Shown one piece after another: positions 34,464 through 48,200 of a stretch of 64,000 nucleotides of DNA. Source of the DNA: Carposina sasakii. Lineage: Eukaryota; Arthropoda; Insecta; Lepidoptera; Carposinidae. Below the pieces are notes generated by a model, which had not been told where the DNA came from, searched no databases, and saw only the letters and a program-made list of their open reading frames with translations. Made by a program: the position numbers and the translations under genes. The stretch's first letter is position 1; the number at the start of each line of letters is the position of its first letter. Where the stretch lies: the NCBI GenBank assembly GCA_014607495.2, contig CP053152.1, forward strand, positions 2,480,001 through 2,544,000. The letters are read 5' to 3'.

Positions 34464-35680
34464 CTGGAATTCAAAAGGGCAATGATAATGTACGTTGAAT
34501 ATAGGAATTTTTTTGTTCTAACATACATTTTTTAAAAAACTTATGCCGAGTTATGATAAAAGAATTTAAACGGTGTTTAAATTAAACATTAGGGTCGATT
34601 CCGGCAGTCACACTTAAACCTAAACCTAACCTTAGTCAGGTCTATCTCTCTCCATTCTTAACATGAGAGGCTGAGAGAGAAAAGGACAGGTAGGACTAAT
34701 TTTACTTTTTACTTTTAATTTCGTTATAATATCCAAAAACATCATAACATTCAGTTTATAAAAAGTCACTGAACAATATAAAATTGCTTGTTTTGGTTAT
34801 TTTGTGTTAAATGGCTACGTCCAAAAATAACTTGACATCATAAATGACAAAAGTAACTGAACATTACTTTGTTTTTATGGGGTTTAAAGCGGCTCGGATA
34901 CCGTCAGCTGTCAGCAGCAGCGTACACAGCACATTCATTAGTCTGCCCACTCGTGCACACTTTTGCAGGTTCAATGCGGATACAGCTCCGATGTCGCCAG
35001 CTGTCTATTATATAGCAACTGCCCCCTCTTGCACACTTTTTTTTAAGATATAACGCGGATAGGCGCAACACCTAATATAATGTATCACGGACAGTAAAAT
35101 TAAAACCTTTGTATATTGTTTATCCGACCTCCATGGCATCTGCTGTCAAACATAAAAAAGCTTATGTCAATGTTATTCTCTTTGAACTGAACATCAAATC
35201 GATTGTTAATGCCAAAATGAAATACCTTACATATACAATCTTTCTTTCTTGTCATATTTTGTAGTAAAGAAAGAGAAAACATTTCATTTTGTTTAGGGAC
35301 TTTTGAGATAAAAGATGGTATGCTATTTTTGACAAAAAATTGTTCAGAGACTTTAGAGACGAAGAATGTTTTTTTACTATAATTTTGTTTAGCGACTTTT
35401 GAAAAGTGATGGTCACCTACTTATGGCCTTTTAAGATAATCATTCAATTCTGCCGCCTATCTTGTTAAGCGATTTATGTGTTATTAATGTTATTATAGTG
35501 TTCAGTGATTTTGAAAATCTGAATGTGTTCATCGACTTTTGATTCTGACTGTACCTGTCTGTAATCCAGGACCTATGGCGTCGCAGGCAGGATCACTACC
35601 AACTACACCAATCGGACGTCAATTATGGCCAATAATGGTTGAAACGATGATGGTGATGCTGATGAATCCCCTGTCCTCAC

Positions 35681-35867
35681 CTCGTTCATATGCAGTATCG
35701 AGTAGAAGTCGGGCCGGGCCAGCAGCTCGGCGGCGGGGTGCGGCGCGGCGGGCGCGGGTGCGGGCGGCGCGGGGGGCGCGGGGGACGCGGCGCGCGCGGC
35801 AGGCGGCGCGGGGGCGGCCTCGTCCGACAGCTGCGTGCGCGTCATCGTGCGACGGATCGACTGGTAT
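35681..35867 (-). CDS. Hecw: Hecw exon between WW1 and WW2, with Ala/Pro tract
   Basis: It encodes YQSIRRTMTRTQLSDE (nearly identical to HECW2, RYQSIRRTMT), then an Ala/Pro-rich low-complexity tract of about 35 residues, then ELLARPDFYSILHMNE, which matches the HECW segment ending PEFF.VLH. Acceptor CCTCCAG at 35868 completes an Arg codon split as AG/A; donor GAG/GTGAGG at 35680, phase 0. The GC-rich tract opens long antisense frames that are not genes. Confidence 0.93.
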
Positions 35868-36131
35868 CTGGAGGAGATGACGTTAATTATTATTAGGTTG
35901 GTCAATCAGTTTATGCAATGTTTTTGCTGTAAGCGTGAGATTTATTCTTATTCTGCACCCATATTTTGTAACTTGCGAAGCGCATATTCGCGACAGTTGT
36001 TGTCAAAGATGACATTTGGTATTATCCTAAAAGTTTCATAAGTCAGTGTTCTATATCAGGCAGATCGTAAAATAGGATTCATTGCAATGGTTGCGTAATC
36101 GTCTTTTGATTTTTTTCCAACCGGTCGTCTA

Positions 36132-36377
<246 letters not shown>

Positions 36378-36665
36378 TTACAGATGATTAAAGAGATTTT
36401 ACACCATACTTATATTATTATTGAATATGACGTATGGTAATTCTATTTTCATTGTGCGAATGATGTTATTTAACAGTAACACGTCATGTCAACAAATACG
36501 ATTGTCTAACTAATCTAACACAATCATCTTACGGATATTGAAAAACAATGTTGATTCTGACAACATAATTTATCTCTTCTATATACATTATATCAATCGT
36601 ATACCTACAAATATCTGTGTTATTACAATTTTGTCCGTGAAAAATAAACAAACTAGAGTACGCAC

Positions 36666-38730
36666 CTGCAGGAAGCGGCTCTTCGCACTCGATGATCCCG
36701 CCAATCATATTGGCAGGAAAATCGCCAGTCAGTGCCATCTGTCGCGACGCTCTCTCGGGAATGGAGGGCAGTCTGATGCCGGCCATGTGTCTCAGAGGCG
36801 TGGGCGATGCGACCGTGTCCTCGTTGTCATTGTCCTCTAGCCGGGGCCGCCGCAACACGACGTCATCCGGCGGCCCGGCGTGCACTATCGTGAAGTGGTT
36901 GCTGTTCACGAACTCGAGGTTCGGCGAGCGGATCTCCGAGGTGCGCAACTCGTTGAACTCGAGCATCTCGAAGCGCTCGGGCTGCACGGGCGGCGGCTCG
37001 AGCGCGGCGGGCGCGGGGCGCGGGCGGCGATGGTGCGTCGGCGTGGGCGGGCACTGCGGCGCGCCCGCTACCCGGCTCAACACTCGCGGATGCGGTCGCT
37101 GCGGACTGTCCACGTTCTTCGCTGTCTTGTACGGAGAATGCTTTGGCGTACTCTCGCAGCCGAGATTCTTCAGCAAATGCCGCGGCAAACTCGAATGTTT
37201 GCCTGGCTCGCACGAGTATTTCCTGTTCATGAGGATCGTGCCCGCGTTCGGAAAACCTCTGCTTTCGTCTACGGGCGATGTCGAGTGCGACGAGTTGCAG
37301 GAGCTGGGCCCGTTCGAGCTGATGTTGTCCAAGTCCCTGCCTGCACTGTCTATGTGGGTGGAGTTTAGGAAAGCGGTCATCATAGTGGGCGTGTTAGCGC
37401 GACCAGAACTCTGCCTCGTCAAGGGCTTGTGCCCTTTCAGGGACGTTATTTCTTTCTCTTCTATTTGATTTCTATTGTCGTCCTCGAACTCTGAGTGACT
37501 ACTAATTTCATTTAGGAAAGTATTTTGAGCTTTCTCTTCTGACTTAGAATAATTTGGTGCAGGATTGCTGTCAATAACATCCGCTGGAGGAATTTTATCT
37601 TTTCTTGCGAAAGTTGTTGTAATATAGTTGTCGGGGCCTATATCCTTAATAAACATCATATTATTTCTACTAACGTTAGGTGCGCTATCAGGTACATCAC
37701 TCGCTTTCTTATCGTCACTTAGCCTAAATATCTTCATAGAAGAAATCGTCGAGTCACATAAACTGCCATCTGTTTCAGGTGTGGCGAGAGGCGCCACATT
37801 CGGGCCTCTCCAAAAATTTAGCTGTCGATGATAAAACTACTTGCTTATTATTTGAGGAGTAAAATTCTCCCGGTTTGAAATCATTCAATCCGCTTTGCAG
37901 AGCTGCCGAATTAGTAATGTTTTTGTCAGTAAAAAACTGTTCATCTGTATCTATTAGCTCGAAGGTGAAGGCGTCTTCGGGTTTCGTCAACTTCTTCGGT
38001 TTCCGATGTCTGGGAACCTGGGGGGGAGATAGTGCGACAGTTCTTTCCAAAGGTTTGTGGGATTGTCGCGGTGGAAGAGGAGGGACTGGAGACTTCTCCG
38101 CATCACTCGATAAATTGGCACTTTCTACATCATATACAAATTTCATTATTTTACAAGGATTCTTTGGTGACCATATTTTATAATATTCAGTACCCGGCGA
38201 GGTGGGAGAATCAAAACCGCTGTTGGCAATAGATTTCTTCCTGACACCGTTTAAAGCGTGCCCGCCGCCGGTGTCGACGGGCGGTGGATATTTTTTTTTC
38301 ACTCCCGACGAGGTTGGTTTACAGTCTAAAACACTTCGAGATTCATTATTTACAGATTGAGATTCCTTATTAAAATGACTACCTATAGATTTACTAAGAT
38401 CACAATTTTGTTCGAGATTAACATTGTTCCCGTTATTTTCTAAGGTGCTAATTGAGCATTTGTTGACATTTTCGCTAAGATTCTTAATGTCATGGCTGGT
38501 CCCAGGCACGAATTCGATCCTGACAGGGTTCTCCGAGTACATTTCAAAGCTCTCATTGTTGTACGAAAAGGGAGACACGTGGTCCCCGCTCCGCTTCCTG
38601 GACATGCCCTCTTTGAGCCGTAAAGGAAGTTTCTTGAGATCCACTTTGAACTTCTGAGGGAGAGTGGAAGACTCTGCAGCACTTTCGTCACCTTCATTGT
38701 AGTAGCGAAAACATAGAAGTTGCTCACAAT
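36666..38730 (-). CDS. Hecw: Hecw large exon: end of N-terminal domain and long disordered region (frameshifted)
   Basis: It opens with CEQLLCFRYYNEG, which completes the conserved N-terminal domain (KICFKYYHG in HECW2). About 670 residues of Ser/Asn/Pro-rich, apparently disordered sequence follow, with SH3-ligand-like Pro motifs (PVPPLPPRQ, KKKYPPPVD). It ends IIECEEPLPAG, directly before WW1. I see no C2 domain such as vertebrate HECW has. Acceptor TTTCCAG at 38731, donor GCAG/GTGCGT at 36665. The frame changes between about 37775 and 37845: the upstream frame stops at 37775 and the downstream frame is already open. Phase arithmetic requires one extra base here. The AAAAA run at 37812-37816 is a candidate. 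A sequencing error is more likely than a dead gene, as all other splice sites and domains are intact. Confidence 0.9.
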
Positions 38731-38860
38731 CTGGAAATGGAAAGAAAAACTATTATTAACTGTTAAAATTAAAAATAAATTGATAATCTAAGCTAAGTAA
38801 CATACGATTGTAAAATTTATGTTTATGTTATGTATTTTATCTAAGAAGAATAATTGGTAC

Positions 38861-38962
38861 CTTCATAAGGCTGATTAGGCTCATCAAGCAGCCACATAAT
38901 GTCGCCGGTAGCGCATCCGGTAGCCGGCACGCGTCCGACGACGCCAGCGGAGCCCGCCGACT
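38861..38962 (-). CDS. Hecw: Hecw exon: second half of the N-terminal domain
   Basis: It encodes ESAGSAGVVGRVPATG and TGDIMWLLDEPNQPYE, matching HECW2 GTQKGQIVWRIEPGPYF. It begins with two bases completing a phase-1 codon and ends with one base, consistent with the donor of 22169-22471 and the acceptor of 38730. Acceptor GGTACAG at 38963 (weak pyrimidine tract), donor GAAG/GTACC at 38860. The intron to the next exon is 130 bases. Confidence 0.85.
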
Positions 38963-41542
38963 CTGTACCAATCACACAACTCTAATTAAACATTGATTGC
39001 ATTCGTATTTATAAACATCTATGACAAGACCAGAAGTAGATATGGCGATACTAGTTACTATAAATGGCTGAATGGATATAATAAATGCAAAATGACGCCA
39101 GAATCATAAAAAAAACTAAGACAAAATCAATCGCAAAATCTCATTTAAAAGCACTGCTGGGTACCAGCATGAAAAACGAGACATGCGCAGGTGCAAAAGG
39201 ATCTGCGGCGAAAACAAATAAACATACGAGAGACTGCTCGGAAACAGGGCATCGAGAACTTTTTTATCTAACAAAAATCAAGCGGGCGTAGGTCGACGCA
39301 AACGGCGCAGGCGCATCGCAAATTATGCTCAGACGTAATCACCGGATGCGGGAGTCGCTCGCACATTTTATACGAAATAATCAAAGCCACCGAATTGCCA
39401 GTTAATTGGGGGAACATGGCCATAAATTGCCCAGGAGCAAATTGATTCCGTTGGCCCGCTCTGGACGACGCATTACCATATTTTGATTGGATAAAAATAT
39501 GGGCGGACGGTTAACATCTTCCTGCAGTTGATGAAGTGTTTGACTCAGTCGTAAATACGGTGGCAGAGAGGTCTCACCCGTGTTCGTACTATAGATTCTA
39601 ATTTCAGGCGGACGTTCGACGCTGCGAAGAACAAAAATATTTACGATATCTGTTGCGGAAAGGGCACGTCGGCCGGGCCAGGCGGATACTGGATACACGC
39701 AAGACAGGATAAATCGCAGTATTATCTCAAAGCTGTTTCCGCTCCGATAATTACTGCTAAGGAAAGCTATAGATCGATTGCTCTCATAATTTTTTTTATA
39801 TAGGTCGATTTGTTGTGTTGGGCGAGACGGAAAAAAGAGCCATTTATATTCTTGTACACTTATTCGAACTAATACTAGTAATTTCCTGTACGTATTTATT
39901 ATTTTTTAACTAGTTAGGGTGGAATCATACACGCAGCTGATAAAGCACATAAAGCACAACTTTAAGCCATGGCTTTTTAAATAAAGAGAATGCATCATCA
40001 ATCTCTACTGGGCACACCCGTACGGGGTAGCCAGCCTAAGTGCACATGCTGCAGAACTTGCAGTACATGTGCTCGGTGACGATGGCGTGACATGCGATGA
40101 CACAGAGGGCGTCGGTTTCCGTCGGTGACGCAACGACGGCTCACTTCCGTCCGCAGGATACGGGCGCACAATTGTCGCGCGACTGCCGCGGAGATCAGGT
40201 TATCGCAAATCCTACGGAAATCCTCACGCATGCTCTATGTAGGTTAGTAATGGAAATGTTGTATCCTAATAATAAGGTATCACCACAGCCTGGAGGGGAT
40301 CTAAGGAAATAAATAAACTACTATAGAATGGACGGACAGGCGGCAAGTAGAGTAGAGTAGATATACTGGCAAACATACCTTGTCTTATTAACTGACCAAT
40401 TGAATGAAGAAAAGCTAGCACACCTTAAAATGATACATCCCAAATAACGTAGGCTAATAACAAAAATGATGTAGCCAATAAAGAACGATTGGGTTGGGAG
40501 GCTAATCGGCTAAGTAAGCGAAACATCATAAATGCGTGGGCGGACTCCTCCCTGTAATGAATGGTATGAAATAAATGATTACTAAAATAACTAGTGACCC
40601 ATCAGCGACTTGGCTTTCTGAGATCCGACTGATACCGAGTCATCAACCAGGTATAATAATGATAAAAACAGGTAAATAACATAGTCTTTTTTACAAAGGT
40701 AGGTACTGGCCGAAACCATAAAACAAAATTTATAAAATATTTGGAGTAAATAGTAGATGGAAAATAGTGAAGTATCTAGTAGTAAACCGCCAAATGGAGA
40801 ACCACTTAGTGTCAAAAATAAAAATGACTGACAAAATTCAGAGGAAACATCTATTATACGCATTTCCTCGTAGCATGGATTAGGAAAATTTATTTTTGCA
40901 CTTCGAGAATCCCACGTTTCATCGCTACGAGATCATAAGAGCTTAAACAAACATCAACGTTTATAATCTCGACGAATTTCAACGATTTCAGATCAAAAAG
41001 TTGATGATGTTCATCGATATACTTTCCAATTAATTACGCTGATTGCAAACAAGAACTGTAAGTCATAGAAAAAGAAACAGAAGACAGAAACAAATATTTC
41101 AACTATCTAAGCATTTTTCAATTGAAATAAACCTTTAAGATAGATTTCCCATCTCTTGTATACTCTTTGTTGGCAAATTACAAAGCGGACCTAACAGCCA
41201 GCGATTACGAAAAAAACGTCACGGCATGTTTCACCTCATCATCCTTGCAGCCATTTGGCGGAAGCTCATAGTTAAACTAAACTACGGTCATCTCGATCCC
41301 CCTCAACTCAACACATCTGTCACTGCCTACGCGCGGTTAGACTCGACTTTTTACATGTTAATATCTTTTTAAGTGGACCCCTCTGTTTCACACGAGATGA
41401 GATGTTACTGACACCTCGTATCCTCGGAGAAGTAAACATCATCTGTCAATAGTGGTAACGATCCGAGTCCATATTTTTTGTCGCATAAACTGGAGATTAG
41501 GTTTAAATTGCAGATTGGATGTCTTTTATACATACATATTTG
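38963..41542. other. Non-coding, inferred long Hecw intron 1 (right part)
   Basis: No exon continuing the Hecw N-terminal domain upstream is found here. 39998-40231 holds a coding-like relic, described separately. The rest is AT-rich and unremarkable. Confidence 0.5.
39998..40231 (-). pseudogene. Short coding-like relic of unknown family
   Basis: Composition is more GC-rich than the flanks. The open frame begins REDFRRICDNLISAAVARQL. In another frame its end reads ETDALCVIACHAIVTEHMYC and KFCSMCT, a Cys-rich tail before a stop, so a frameshift may separate the two halves. I do not recognise the family. It could be a repeat-borne gene fragment. Confidence 0.25.
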
Positions 41543-41784
41543 GAATTTTTCCATTTCTTTATTAATAAATTAATAATATATAATATCTTGACTAAGATAA
41601 AAACACTTCTCCATAATATAATCCGTTAGGATATGGTTGATCGTTTCATCATTAAAACATTGTGCTGAGGGATTCAGCTTTGTTTGCCGAGATTTGGCTT
41701 ATGTATAGCTATCGGGATGAAAAAATAACGTTGCCAATAATGTAATTTCAAAAAGAGATGGTAAAATTCGTCATCCGAGTAATT

Positions 41785-41860
41785 GACCCGGTGGCTCAGT
41801 GGTTAGAGCGCTGGCACGGAATGCAGAGGTCGTGGGTTCGATTCCCACCCAGGTGAGGAA
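41785..41860 (+). mobile_element. tRNA-derived SINE head (unit 1)
   Basis: It has an A box (TGGCTCAGTGG, 41792-41802) and a B box (GGTTCGATTCC, 41835-41845) at tRNA spacing. It begins GACCCGGTGGC and ends CCCAGGTGAG, then runs into a T-rich tail rather than a tRNA 3' end. This is an RNA polymerase III promoter-bearing SINE, not a tRNA gene. Confidence 0.8.
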
Positions 41861-42106
41861 TTTTTTCCATTTCTTTATTAATAAATTTATAATATATAAT
41901 ATCTTGACTAAGATAAAAACACTTCTCCATAATATAATCCGTAAGGATATGGTTGATCGTTTCATCATTAAAACATTGTGCTGAGGGATTCAGCTTTGTT
42001 TGCCGAGATTTGGCTTATGTACGAGTATAGCTATCGGGATGAAAAAATAACGTTGCCAATAATGTAATTTCAAAAAGAGATGGTAAAATTCGTCATCCGA
42101 GTAATT

Positions 42107-42180
42107 GACCCGGTGGCTCAGTGGTAAGAGCGCTGGCACGGAATGCAGAGGTCGTGGGTTCGATTCCTACCCGGGTGAGG
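42107..42180 (+). mobile_element. tRNA-derived SINE head (unit 2)
   Basis: It duplicates 41785-41860 with few changes (GTGGTAAGAGC for GTGGTTAGAGC, CCTACCCGGG for CCCACCCAGG). A box at 42114-42124, B box at 42157-42167. Confidence 0.8.
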
Positions 42181-42215
42181 AATTTTTTACATTTCTTTAT
42201 TAATAAATTTATAAT

Positions 42216-45200
42216 ATACATACATATAATCACGCCTTTATCCCTTACGGGGTAGGCAAGATCAAGGGCCGATAGAACCACATGTTGCCACTTCTGACCA
42301 ATTTTGAGAGTATAGTTGAGATGTACAAGTTCGGTTAGTAGTGACAGGTGGTCAGCCCATAGCCTACAAAACACCAAGACCCTCTTGTTCCTCTACTGAC
42401 TTGTGCAGTTTGCCCGGGAAGAGAAGCAGCTGTAGTATTATACTTTTTTTTTCACTCCCAGAGCAGCATAGAAGAAATATAAGTCTTTTATACGATTAAC
42501 CAATTTCTTGTGAACATAATGGTTTTTGAATTAATGCAGAAAATATAGCTAACTTAGAATAACCAGATGATACACATATAATAGAACATGAGTCTAGAAA
42601 ATGTAGAGAGTGGCTGCAATATCAGAAAGTCCTAAACAGATAGTTCAACGTTATATTAAATGATGCTTTCGCTGACAGACGCCTGAAGGATGCTTCCGAT
42701 AACAGGGCCCTATTAGCAAAGTGACGGTTTGACAGTTTCACGACGGGGCATTACAAGGATATCGACGACGTTCTAATCCTACTCTTTGAAAATTCCCACA
42801 AGATAGACGCTTTAACTAAGCCCTTTTCAATCCGTCGATTGACAGGTTACAGCTCACAGCAGAGGAGTATTTATTTAACTCTCACTCTGTCCTCGCCGCC
42901 GTAAAGTCGGCCATTAATCCTTTAACCTTTATAAAATCCTGTTTAACTATATAGTTCTTATAGGTAGGTAGGCAGTTAAAAATTCCTTTTCTTTCAATGG
43001 TCCATTAACGATCAGTTAATTTTACGATTGCTGCGTGCACTTAAAATTCCCTCGGGCTCAAATAGTGCCGGATATTGGAAGTTAAACACAATACTGTGAC
43101 GACAGCGGCCATTAGCGCCTCCTGAGATAACAGAATAACGAGTTGCGTTGACACTTATCGCCTCAAATGTCAATACTTGATGATGAATGCGTCTAACTAG
43201 ACAGAGGTCTGAGGAAATGACTCGGCCTGCTATCGCGCCATGTCAAGAATGTATGTAACCTCTGTAACAGACAAACTTACATGATGTTTTTAGAGCTTAT
43301 CGTGACAGTCATTAGTATAGCAAGGACGATAAGTTCAAAATTTATAATTTACAATCATATAAGGGTAGTGCTATTTATGTTTTTCACTTAAGTAAGTCCG
43401 GTGTGAGTCATGAACACGCCGGTAGGTGCCCCTAGAACAGCTATTAGGTCAGATTGTGATTCATTAAATAGATTATTGAATCACGTACCCTTTTTAAAAT
43501 AAACCGTAGCCATAGCACGCTGCACGACGTCCGGTCCATATATTAGACTGAGACCTTCTTCCGTCCAAAGTTATGTCGGTCAGATCGACAGAACAGGTAC
43601 ATTTAAAGATATACCAAGAGTTTAATAATGCGTGTAATTATTACTACTATTATAGTAGTCCTAGAATAAACAGTAATACCTACATAGGCTACAAACGTGA
43701 CGGTTAAGACAAGTAACTTATATTGTCAATGAAATAACCTTGCCTCGCGTCACCTCCCTAATAAGGTATGATTATCTGTCCATATACTACGGCCGTCGTC
43801 TTACAAGGGCTACTGAATATGGAATGTAGTCTAAACACTCCACCTAGGCTGTAGCCCCTTCTAACCAGCCAGAGCGGTGCAAGTTTCCCTTTATGGGCAC
43901 AAACGGAGATGCCCGTTATCAACATCTGCGACGCGTGATCAACGTCTATAAAGTATTTGTGAATAATTCTGTAATAAGGTCGAACCTATGGTGTGCGTAT
44001 GCCTTTATAGCCGCTAATTTAACTTTCGGCTTTACTTTATCCCTTGATGGCAAGTTAAATTAACAAAATTAATAGAGACCTAACATAAATAACAATATTC
44101 AATAGCGGCAAATTCGTTAATTGTAAGAGATTCTACTATAAGCGCGGCAGATAAACGACGCCCGCGCACGTGCCGGCCGCTTCGAACCGTGGTTAGACTC
44201 ACAATAGCTACTCTACAAATCTAATAAAGACTGAGCTGTCAATTAATATTGACTCTGGGATCGATTGAGTTGATCAATTGATTTGATTTGATACTATTGT
44301 TCACATAATTCCGTGCTCCGAGTTCCACCCACTTATCTACGAGTATGTACCGTATGCTATGCGATATGTACACCAAGAATGTAATTCCATTAAATAATTG
44401 GAAATATTTTATGATAAAATCACGCGCTGCATTAAAAATGCATTTCGATTTCCATAGAATTGCTCGCCACGTGCGGTCCGGTCCATTGATCGTTAAACGC
44501 TCCGGCCGGGGGATTCATTCATAAAATCCATAGTGCTGTGAACGAACGTTGCGCACGCGCAATGATCGCGACGGGTCGAGAGCCGCGACCTCGCCGCGAC
44601 CGCGCCGACCGCAAAACGCATGTTCTAAATGGCTATCATAAATTATTCGAGACAGTCCGTCGTCATTTAAATATATATTAAGTCAACGAACTCCTAATAC
44701 ACTTTGTAACACTAATAGAGGTAGAGCCGACTAACCAAACGCTTCAAACTTTCACACGGAGATGTAGTCTCCGAACTTTTATGAATGCGTGTCATATGCG
44801 CCCACGACATAGTTAAGTTCTTACATTATGTACGCGCTGGTAGGGGGCAGTTGACAAGTCCATGTAATTTACAGAGCGATTAGCTAATATTGTAAACATA
44901 CAAATATTCCGGGCGCTGGATTGGGCAAGCGCTAATATTTGCGGACACCTACATCCGCCAACCTGTCGCATGCCAAGCAGCCGAAGCTCAACGAGTCAAT
45001 AAACTCCCACAGCACTGCCTTAGAAATAACTAGGAAAGTATGCTGGCAAATTCATTTCAAGGAGAACGCGAACATTTCAAACATATGAATCTGTTCAGGC
45101 TATTTTGCCTGGAAATTCATATATTTGATTCTTGGCTGAGGGATTGGTTGCATTATGTGGATTTGATCATTTAAATATGGAACTGAACTCCTATGACGTC

Positions 45201-48200
45201 ACGGTGAACTAACGACGCAGAATTCTTCATACATATGAAGTTGCATTAATTTGAACGATTCCCCTATGGGGTATGGTATAACAGCGATAACACACACGTT
45301 AGATTAATTGAATTGGAGTAGGAATTTTAGTATTTCCGTCATTCTCAATTAGAGTTGGAGTAATCAATTCAAGCGCGCTTTTTGGAAACTTGTAAATAAA
45401 CATGTTTATCAAAGCTCCATCGAGACCTACCCACTATTCCGTGAAACTAATGCGAGTAGCGCAACAATTGTGGTAGCACATTGTGGAAATAGATCTTAAC
45501 CAAACTAGCAAGCTACAGTCGCCTACTCACTCAGCAAAATAACCTGAACAAAAGGCTAACGATGGTCCGAAACTTTCATTAAGTATAGTATACCCAAGGA
45601 ATAAAAGAAAACGACATCTGGCGATATATTAAACAAACCCACTGTACCAGCCAGGAGCTACCCGGCTACCATCAGAAGCAGTAATTATGCAAAATATGCA
45701 AATTGGCGTATACGACATGGATCTGCTAATGGAAAATGGATGTTTAAATAACAGCGAGGTTCAAGGGTATGTAATGTAAAGGCAGTTATGTAGACCAGTA
45801 ATGCAGCAGCAATGTAAAGTATTTGTGTACCCATTCCACTTAAAAGCTTTGGTCTTAGTTCTGTGTTCACTGCAAACTTAAAATTGTGTTTTCCCGCTAC
45901 ATCTTTAAAGAGTTATAATAAATCTCGTGCCCAAATTGGCATAAACAGGTTTCAAAAGAAATCTCTTTTCTATCAATAAAATAACGTTTAAGGACGATTT
46001 ATTACCTACTAAGCATATAGTACTTTGTATCCCACACATCACAAGTTAGGCCACTATAGACACGATTAGGATCGTAGTATTATATAGGACGAATTTATTG
46101 AATAGATTTCGCACATGCGGAGCGCGCGAATTGCACGTCACGTAGGCGCGTGCGCTCGGAATGCGCGGCGCGCCCACCTTTACGAGGCGCATTAATAATC
46201 TCTGGCGATTCCCAGAAATTTATGGGAACGTTGCCAGTGACATCCTCGACGATCGACATCGCTCCCTTGCCTGCGATATTGGCTAGATTCGATTTTTATT
46301 GCGGTCGTAAAATCGATTGGCAATCGAGCTGAGTGCTCTAACTACTTTTTTATAGAAGAGTTCAGGCGTTAAAAATACCCATCATACAACTTCTGTTGAT
46401 ATTATTGTAGCGGAATTTTATTAGGCCGGGTAAAAAACAAAAATATAATCCGCAAACCCGCCCAATTTATTCTTCTAACCACATTGCTCTGCCAAAAATA
46501 AGCCGTTTGCCCACAATAACTTTATTAGGGTCTTTCATCAAATGTAATATTCATGAGACGAGTACTTTCGACGTGCTAATACTTGTACGCATAAGGAATC
46601 GGGATCGTGGCGGCGCGCAAGAATATGAAACAGACGAGAACCGGGACGAACGACCTCCAACTTCGCTATGAGAATATAAATTGCCTATTCAGGTGGTAAT
46701 ACAACTAGTTCAGAAAAAGTACATCACAGCAAACGATTAACTCACTAAAAGAGAGGGTTAAAAGAGCAGAATAAACAACAAAATAAAAAACTCAATTGAA
46801 CACCATCGCCCATGCCCATGATTTCATCCGCGTAAACTTTAAGATTCTAGTTTTTCCCATTCTCGCGGAAAATCCCAACTTTCTGCTCTATTACACTTCC
46901 CAAGAAATATTCAAGCCAAATAACAGCTTTTTTATATATTTTTCGTTGTATATCAGTCACCCAGTCAACAACGGAAGAGTTTTTTTATATATATATATCT
47001 CGATTCAGTTTCAGGAAACCCTTCCTTTGCACCTTTTTTGTCTACATCGAAATTTACCTTAGTACTTTAGAAAAGCCGTCTCAAACTGGACACTTTGGCT
47101 GATAGTTTAATCAATACATAAGATTTATAGGCGGGATGTCTATCTGTAAGTACATGTCCGCCATAACCTGCCCCTCCTCGAAATCGGTGAAGCCTATGGT
47201 CAGCCGTAGTCCTTATTTGGGCTGTAACCTTACTGTTACGACAGGATTGGTCCGTGGCGCGCCGCTAGTAAACACGCCGTAATTCGGCCACGTCCATTCG
47301 GTATTGAATACCGGCACGCACTTCCGGTGCCTCCTGTGCCATGAATTGGCAAAAACACAAGGCGAACTTCGACGAAATTCGATAGGTACTTACTCTCTAG
47401 AAGCATTGGTGAATTTAAATGGAAAAGCACTGCGTAGAAATATTGATATTAATGCCACAAAAACAGGAAATGCAACGTATAATGAGGTGGTACACTTGAA
47501 GACATTGACTAACGAAAATCACGGTAAAATTCGAAATACCTTAATGATGGTCAATTTGGATAGACCTGAAATGGAGTAGCTAACTACATGATTTTGATTG
47601 CCAAATTACAGCCTCCTAATGCTAAAAGTCCTGACTACGCCCTGAAAGACGAGCATGACCAAATTATAAAGAATCCTTTTCGATTACGGAAATTTACGGA
47701 TTCTTAGGAAAGGAATAACACAATACTTACATATACAATGTAACTTTTATAACATTGAAGGTTAAATTATAAAACAACGGAAGAAGTCAGAATATTAATA
47801 AAATCACCAAGAAGCATATGAGATGGCTAAAAACATACCATCATAAATCGTGTTGATTCTACGTTAACCATTGATCAAGAATGTGAGCAAATGTCAAAGG
47901 TCAAAGCTACGGTTATATCCGGCTCGATATTAGTGAACACAGTGCCGATTATAAGAACGATTTCGTTATTTATTTTTCTCACTGTTACTGGGGACCAATT
48001 TTTGTATATTCCGTACATCAGTATCGCTTCGAAGAATACCACGCACCACCACCGTGAGAAGGCAAACAGCAATAAAATGGTATAAAAAATATTCCCAAAG
48101 AAACTAAACAACAATTGTGCATTCTCTTAGGATCTAACGTTCTACTGTGGTAGTGGTATAATCATGTGAATGCAACAGTTAATTACTTTTAGAAAATAAA

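Larger units (their letters stand above)
41543..42215 (+). repeat. Tandem duplication (about 316-322 base unit), each unit with a SINE head
   Basis: The segment starting CCATTTCTTTATTAATAAAT at 41551 recurs at 41867 and, cut short, at 42189. Each full unit ends with a tRNA-like SINE head and its GAGGAATTTTTT tail. The units are nearly identical. The unit boundary falls in the SINE tail, so the duplication may have arisen by recombination between two SINE tails. Confidence 0.9.

Noticed and set aside
41785..41860. Functional tRNA gene
   Set aside because: A and B boxes are present, but the sequence continues into a SINE tail, the acceptor stem does not pair, and the unit is duplicated with its flank.
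41771..42377. Peptide motif VGIEPTTSAFRASALTTEPPG on the minus strand
   Set aside because: This is the antisense translation of the tRNA-like SINE head, a known source of false protein predictions.
47304..47579. 91-codon open frame
   Set aside because: No recognisable motif, no ATG-context or splice support; kept as chance.
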